Part shown: in pieces, positions 12,491 through 15,956 of the stretch | Layout: each line of letters opens with the position of its first letter | How positions within the stretch are numbered: the first letter of the stretch is position 1 | Source: an uncultured Clostridia bacterium | GTDB taxonomy: Bacteria > Bacillota > Clostridia > Acetivibrionales > CALMWN01 | Assembly: GCA_937873555.1 (NCBI GenBank) | Contig: CALMWN010000327.1 | Location: forward strand, 1-15,956 | DNA length: 15,956 nt | Direction: 5' to 3' | The notes under the pieces: generated by a model | What the model saw: the letters and a program-made list of their open reading frames with translations, nothing else | Databases searched by the model: none | What the model was told of the DNA's origin: nothing | Position numbers and translations under genes: made by a program

Positions 12491-14314
12491 TTGATAGTAA
12501 AGGACAGGGTTATCGGTGCCCTGACCATAGACCACAGTGAGCCGGGATATTATATACACAGGCACGCGGAGCTTGGAATGGCTTTTGCAAACCAGGCTGC
12601 GGTAGAATTTGAAAATGCACGGCTTTACAATGAAACCTTAAAACGGGCAGATGAAATGAAGACCATGTTTTCAGTACAGCAGGCTATTACAAGCAGGCTT
12701 GAAATAGATGCCGTACTGAAGCTGATTGCCGATGAAGCAAAAAGGTTGACTTTCTCGGAGCGTACCGCTGTATTCCTGCTTGAAGGAAATGACCTGGTGC
12801 TGTCTGTCTTTTCGGGCAAGGACAGCAGAAGTTTTCTGGGGTACAGGCTGCCTGTAGACAAATCAGCCATGGGAAAGGCATTGATGTCGGGAAGGACTGT
12901 GACAGTCAACAATACAAAAGATACGTTGAATCTTTATGCAGACCTTGAGGAAAAAGCCGATGTCAAATCCTTTCTCAGCATACCCTTGATGGCAGGCAAC
13001 AAGCCTATTGGCACCATAACGGTTGTAGACAAGCTTTCTGGAAAATTCACAGGTGAAGATGAGCATATTTTAGGCATGTTGGGTTCTATAGCCGTTATTG
13101 GGCTTGAAAACGCACGCCTCTACCAGGAAGAAAAGCGCAGGCATCTTGAGGATGAACAGCGGAGACACGTTGCAGAAGGACTCAGGGACATACTTGCCAT
13201 ATTGAATTCCAACCGTCCGCTGGGAGACATTCTGGACTTCATAATAAATCAGGCCGTGAGGCTGATGGGTACGAATGCAGGTGCATTGTACAGGCTTCAG
13301 AAGGATGACGGGATTCTGAATATTGAAGCTTCGGTGGGAATGCCGGAAGGTTTCATATCGGATATGTCTATACGTGCAGGATTCGACTTTATCCAACACG
13401 CCATAATTCATAGAGAGCCTATAGCAGTACCGGATTTTAAAGGACATGTACCGGAAGTTTTTGTAGGGGACAGTAGTGGTGAGAGGCATCGTTACTGGCT
13501 GCTGAAAAATTTCAGCGCGTTTCTTGCTGTTCCGATCGTCTGTGATGATGAATTGTACGGGGGAATAGTATTGTTCTATCCCGATACTCATGATTTTACC
13601 AGGGGGGAGATCGATCTGGCAATAAGCTTTACCGACCAGGCGGCTCTTGCTATAGATAATGCAAGGCTGCGTGCGCAGGCAGAGGAAATTGCTATCAGTA
13701 CGGAAAGAAGCAGACTTGCCAGGGAACTGCATGATGCTGTGACTCAGACGCTCTTTTCTGCGAGTCTTATTGCGGATGTTCTGCCGAAAATCTGGGAGCG
13801 CAGCCAGGAGGAAGGCAGGAAGAGGCTTGACGAGCTCCGCCAGCTGACAAGGGGTGCTTTGGCGGAGATGAGGACACTGCTCCTCGAATTAAGGCCGGCT
13901 ACCCTCGTAGAATCCGGCCTGAAGGAGCTGCTCCAGCAGCTTGCCATAGCAGTTACCGGAAGGGCAAGGATACCCATTTCCCTGGAGGTAAGGGGAGAAG
14001 CAGTACTGGAGCCTGATGTAAAAATTGTTTTCTACAGGATAGCACAGGAGGCATTGAACAATATTTCCAAGCATTCAGGAGCAAGCAAAGCGGATGTAAT
14101 CCTGACATCCCGGTGCAGCGGTCCGGACAGCTGCCAGGAGATTGAACTTTGCATCAGGGATAATGGTTATGGTTTCGATGCAGGCAATGTAACCGCGGAG
14201 CATCTGGGACTGCATATAATGAGGGAACGTGCAGAGGCGGTCGGGGCGGAATTTATTGTGGACAGTGCAGAGGGCAGGGGAACAGACATATCGGTCAGGT
14301 GGAGAAAAAAATGA
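12491..14314 (+). CDS. Sensor histidine kinase, C-terminal fragment (GAF, GAF, HisKA_3, HATPase_c), frameshifted
   Basis: This is the continuation of the preceding ORF in the -1 frame; the frame is open from 12404 and no good independent start exists (TTG at 12491 without a clear site). It holds the end of GAF1 (MIVKDRVIGALTIDH), GAF2 (about 58-210), GAF3 (about 230-388), a HisKA_3 dimerisation domain with the phospho-accepting H414 in RSRLARELHDAVTQTLF, and a GHKL ATPase. The ATPase has an N-box (EALNNISKHSGA near 519), a G1 box (DNGYGFD, D557) and GLHIMRERAEAVGAEF. All catalytic motifs are intact. The whole gene would encode about 920 residues. The likely partner is the NarL-type regulator at 14841. 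If not read through, this fragment would be a kinase without its PAS input. Confidence 0.9.
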   Translation: MIVKDRVIGALTIDHSEPGYYIHRHAELGMAFANQAAVEFENARLYNETLKRADEMKTMFSVQQAITSRLEIDAVLKLIADEAKRLTFSERTAVFLLEGNDLVLSVFSGKDSRSFLGYRLPVDKSAMGKALMSGRTVTVNNTKDTLNLYADLEEKADVKSFLSIPLMAGNKPIGTITVVDKLSGKFTGEDEHILGMLGSIAVIGLENARLYQEEKRRHLEDEQRRHVAEGLRDILAILNSNRPLGDILDFIINQAVRLMGTNAGALYRLQKDDGILNIEASVGMPEGFISDMSIRAGFDFIQHAIIHREPIAVPDFKGHVPEVFVGDSSGERHRYWLLKNFSAFLAVPIVCDDELYGGIVLFYPDTHDFTRGEIDLAISFTDQAALAIDNARLRAQAEEIAISTERSRLARELHDAVTQTLFSASLIADVLPKIWERSQEEGRKRLDELRQLTRGALAEMRTLLLELRPATLVESGLKELLQQLAIAVTGRARIPISLEVRGEAVLEPDVKIVFYRIAQEALNNISKHSGASKADVILTSRCSGPDSCQEIELCIRDNGYGFDAGNVTAEHLGLHIMRERAEAVGAEFIVDSAEGRGTDISVRWRKK

Positions 14315-14352
14315 GGCAGGGCTTTTGATGCCTGCCTGACGGGGAGTTAAGC

Positions 14353-14763
14353 ATGAAATACTTGAAGGTTATACTTGGGTTATTGATTTTTATAGGTATC
14401 ACAATCACGTTCAACTATTTTTTCAGAATGGTTTTTACACCGGCGGGAAAGGTGGGAAAACCGACAAATATAAACGTTACGGCATCTGCATTGTATATCG
14501 CAGCCTGGACGGCAATGTCGGTGGTCGCGGGCTTTAAAGGCTGCAGGAGCATACTGGAGGCGGCTGTCATATACTCCGGCATGCCGTTCATAGGCTTTCT
14601 CGGGTCCTTCTTTATGGGAACGCCCCTGGCATATATTGTAATGATAATATTTTACTGGGGAGTACCGGTGCAGGGTATCAATTACGGCTTGCTGTTCCTG
14701 CAGCTGCCGATATGCATTTTCGGTTATATGGCGGGCAGCAGATTGAAGATATTGAAGGGATGA
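14353..14763 (+). CDS. Small four-helix membrane protein
   Basis: This 136-residue hydrophobic protein has about four membrane segments (residues about 5-26, 44-62, 70-100 and 108-130) and a basic C-terminal end (GSRLKILKG). I do not recognise the family; it distantly resembles Yip1-like small membrane proteins but has no decisive motif. GGGGAG (14341-14346) precedes the ATG at normal spacing. It lies 38 nt after the kinase and 77 nt before the response regulator, in the same direction. This position suggests a membrane partner, signal source or output of the two-component system, but that is inferred only from the neighbourhood. Confidence 0.75.
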   Translation: MKYLKVILGLLIFIGITITFNYFFRMVFTPAGKVGKPTNINVTASALYIAAWTAMSVVAGFKGCRSILEAAVIYSGMPFIGFLGSFFMGTPLAYIVMIIFYWGVPVQGINYGLLFLQLPICIFGYMAGSRLKILKG

Positions 14764-14765
14764 AC

Positions 14766-14797
14766 CCGTAGGGGAGGACGACTCTGTCCTCCCGACT
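14766..14797. repeat. Palindromic intergenic element, GTAGGGGAGGACGACTCTG type
   Basis: GGGAGGAC (14772-14779) pairs perfectly with GTCCTCCC (14786-14793) around a 6-nt loop, flanked by CCGTA and CGACTG. No T-tract follows, so it is a poor terminator. The pattern (GTAGGGG, short inverted arms, CCCG) resembles dispersed palindromic repeats found in many Firmicute genomes, from memory and not from a search. Lying between the membrane-protein gene and the regulator, it could also affect mRNA processing or stability. Confidence 0.5.
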
Positions 14798-14840
14798 GAA
14801 ATGTATTGGAGAAGTGTCTGATTTTTAAGGAGGGGGAATA

Positions 14841-15482
14841 ATGGCAGGGCAGGATTTGATTCGAGTGATGATTGTTGATGATCATGCGGTTGTCCGCAGC
14901 GGTTTATCCGCCTTTCTGATGGTTAGTGACGGATTGGAGCTGGTGGGTGAGGCCGCAGGCGGGAAGGAAGCTGTTGCAATGTGCGGCAGGCTGAAACCTG
15001 ATGTAGTGCTCATGGACCTGGTCATGCCGGAAATGGATGGTGCTGCTGCAACCCGGGAGATACGTAAAAATTTTCCTGGTATCCAGGTAATAGTATTGAC
15101 AAGCTTCAAAGAGGAAAACCTTATAGAAGATGCGTTACAGTCAGGCGCGATAGGATACCTGCTTAAAAATGTAACGGCTGAAGAACTGGCTTCAGCCATA
15201 CGTTCGGCTAATCTCGGCAAGCCCACTCTTGCTCCTGAAGCCACACAGGTATTGATGAGTGCGGCAAGACATTCTTCCGAAGACATACCGGGCCTGACAG
15301 CACGCGAAAAAGAGATACTTGCTTTGATGGTTACAGGTCTTAATAATCCCGAAATAGCTGAAAAACTTATTGTAAGCCGTTCCACGGTCAAATTCCATGT
15401 CAGCAGCATACTTTCAAAGCTGGGGGTAGGCAGCCGTACTGAAGCTGTTGCACTGGCACTGCAAAACAAGCTTATCGACTGA
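14841..15482 (+). CDS. NarL/FixJ-family response regulator
   Basis: This 213-residue regulator has a receiver domain (residues 1-122) with the acidic pair D13/D14, phospho-acceptor D59 (VVLMDLVMPEMDG), T87 and K109 (GYLLKN). The LuxR-type DNA-binding domain (about 151-210) reads LTAREKEILALMVTGLNNPEIAEKLIVSRSTVKFHV, then SKLGVGSRTEAVALAL. All phosphorylation residues are present. An excellent AAGGAGG (14827-14833) lies 7 nt before the ATG. It is the natural partner of the HisKA_3 kinase just upstream; both families normally pair. Good candidates for its sites are the dyads downstream (15500-15527, 15613-15664), but nothing in the sequence proves this. Transcription ends at the terminator at 15547-15588. 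Confidence 0.96.
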   Translation: MAGQDLIRVMIVDDHAVVRSGLSAFLMVSDGLELVGEAAGGKEAVAMCGRLKPDVVLMDLVMPEMDGAAATREIRKNFPGIQVIVLTSFKEENLIEDALQSGAIGYLLKNVTAEELASAIRSANLGKPTLAPEATQVLMSAARHSSEDIPGLTAREKEILALMVTGLNNPEIAEKLIVSRSTVKFHVSSILSKLGVGSRTEAVALALQNKLID

Positions 15483-15499
15483 GTGCATTTTTGTCATAT

Positions 15500-15527
15500 T
15501 TATACCTGGCCAGGTGACCAGGTATAA
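15500..15527. repeat. Dyad with three CCAGG half-sites after the response regulator gene
   Basis: TTATACCTGG (15500-15509) and CCAGGTATAA (15518-15527) are perfect 10-bp inverted copies. The 8-nt centre contains another CCAGG, so the order is CCTGG, CCAGG, TGA, CCAGG. A T-rich tail is lacking. It may form a 3' hairpin in the mRNA before the true terminator, or be a protein-binding site. Confidence 0.5.
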
Positions 15528-15546
15528 GACTATTCTTATGGCCAAC

Positions 15547-15588
15547 AAAAATTCCACCGGATGACTGATGTCACCGGGGGATTTTTTT
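15547..15588 (+). terminator. Rho-independent terminator of the two-component operon
   Basis: AAAATTCCACCGG (15548-15560) pairs with CCGGGGGATTTT (15574-15585) with two mismatches, and the inner part also pairs as TGAC/GTCA around a TGAT loop. A run of seven T follows. It separates the response regulator from the second receiver gene. Confidence 0.9.
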
Positions 15589-15612
15589 AATAAAATGCTA
15601 ATTGTAAAGAGA

Positions 15613-15664
15613 TTGATATATATAAGCTGAATTCAAAAAACTTAATTCATCTTATATATATCAA
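15613..15664. repeat. 21-bp near-perfect inverted repeat (dyad B) before second receiver gene
   Basis: The arms 15613-15633 and 15644-15664 match at 20 of 21 positions: 14 perfect outer pairs (TTGATATATATAAG with CTTATATATATCAA), one mismatch, then TGAATT with AATTCA. The centre is 10 nt. No T-run follows, so an operator is more likely than a terminator. A weak promoter, TTCAAA (15632-15637)-N17-TATATA (15655-15660), lies within it. The receiver gene starts 51 nt downstream. Confidence 0.65.
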
Positions 15665-15714
15665 AAAGTCTTTTACATGAAATGCAAACCATTGATGCTT
15701 TGAGGTGATGACAG

Positions 15715-15956
15715 ATGCGCATTTTGCTTGCTGACGACAAGCTCGATGTAAGATTGGGATTGAAAGTGATTCTGGAGCAGGAATTCGGCGATATAATCGC
15801 AGGAGAAGCGTCGGGATTGAGCGAGATGCTTGTCAAGGTGCAGAAGATTCAGCCGGATATTCTATTGGTTGACTGGGAACTTTCAAATATAAGCATTGCA
15901 GAGTTGATACCGGCTTTGCGGGGCCTGTGTCCGGGATTGAAAATAATTGCCTTAAG
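15715..15956 (+). CDS. Response regulator receiver domain protein (5' part)
   Basis: The gene runs off the window; 80 codons are visible. They form the first two thirds of a receiver domain with the acidic pair D7/D8 (RILLADDK), D53 as likely phospho-acceptor (ILLVDWELSN), and a helix-1 sequence (DVRLGLKVILEQEFG) like that of NarL-family regulators. The output domain is not visible. GAGGTGAT (15702-15709) lies 5 nt before the ATG. It is separated from the upstream regulator by a terminator and a long dyad, so it probably has its own promoter and may be controlled through that dyad. Confidence 0.9.
   Translation, partial: MRILLADDKLDVRLGLKVILEQEFGDIIAGEASGLSEMLVKVQKIQPDILLVDWELSNISIAELIPALRGLCPGLKIIAL

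Noticed and set aside
13070..13732. 220-aa minus-strand ORF
   Set aside because: It lies fully antisense to the GAF3 and kinase coding region, with Cys/Tyr-rich, pattern-free translation and no ribosome site; a shadow of the kinase gene.
14314..14337. AGGCAGG/CCTGCCT hairpin just after the kinase stop as a terminator
   Set aside because: Only 7 bp, no T-tract, and the ribosome site of the next gene follows directly.
14882..15469. 195-aa minus-strand ORF
   Set aside because: It is fully antisense to the response regulator, whose domains and ribosome site are unambiguous; Ser/Ala-rich shadow.
1..15956. CRISPR arrays, tRNA or rRNA genes, insertion sequences, phage attachment sites
   Set aside because: I looked for regularly spaced repeats, cloverleaf-type sequences and transposase or integrase motifs and saw none; the repeats present are isolated dyads or pairs near promoters.

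Overview
The window reads as a chromosomal segment of a low-to-moderate GC, anaerobic, probably spore-forming Firmicute of class Clostridia. Evidence: strong AGGAGG-type ribosome binding sites, extended -10 promoters, an Fe-S aldo/keto reductase, a SleB-type spore/cell-wall hydrolase behind a ydaO (c-di-AMP) riboswitch, and NarL-type two-component genes. The style recalls cellulolytic Clostridia (Acetivibrio/Ruminiclostridium-like), but this is an inference from gene content and not a species call.

Region 1 (1-3853, + strand) is a carbohydrate-linked run: the 3' part of a MalG-type sugar ABC permease, a cytosolic 569-aa protein of unassigned enzymology (possibly glycoside-hydrolase-like), an SDR oxidoreductase lacking its NAD-binding N-terminal half, and a complete MFS exporter. 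Gaps are 42 nt, a 4-nt overlap and 42 nt, so it is probably one transcript. Region 2 (3981-6100) is a divergent pair: an AraC-family regulator (-) and an aldo/keto reductase with a two-cluster ferredoxin tail (+). Their shared intergenic region has two facing extended -10 promoters and two copies of a GCAA-N3-TTRC motif exactly 30 bp apart.

Region 3 (6116-10807) holds an 827-aa protein (-) with a degenerate cyclic-nucleotide-binding fold at its N-terminus and a large unrecognised C-terminal part. It is preceded by an AT-rich 437-nt leader/promoter region with two inverted repeats. Next comes a secreted LysM-LysM-SleB hydrolase (-) under a c-di-AMP riboswitch, then a divergent PilZ (c-di-GMP receptor) gene (+). 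Three nucleotide-second-messenger-type receptor modules therefore sit side by side. A bidirectional terminator closes the PilZ gene against a convergent DUF3298 gene.

Region 4 (11473-15956, + strand) is a two-component block. A soluble PAS-GAF-GAF-GAF NarL-type histidine kinase is split by a -1 frameshift inside its first GAF domain. It is followed by a small four-helix membrane protein, a NarL/LuxR response regulator, a rho-independent terminator, a long dyad, and the start of a second receiver-domain gene that runs off the window. The dyad before that second regulator shares its arms with a dyad upstream of the cNMP-like gene 6.9 kb away, which hints at a common regulator.
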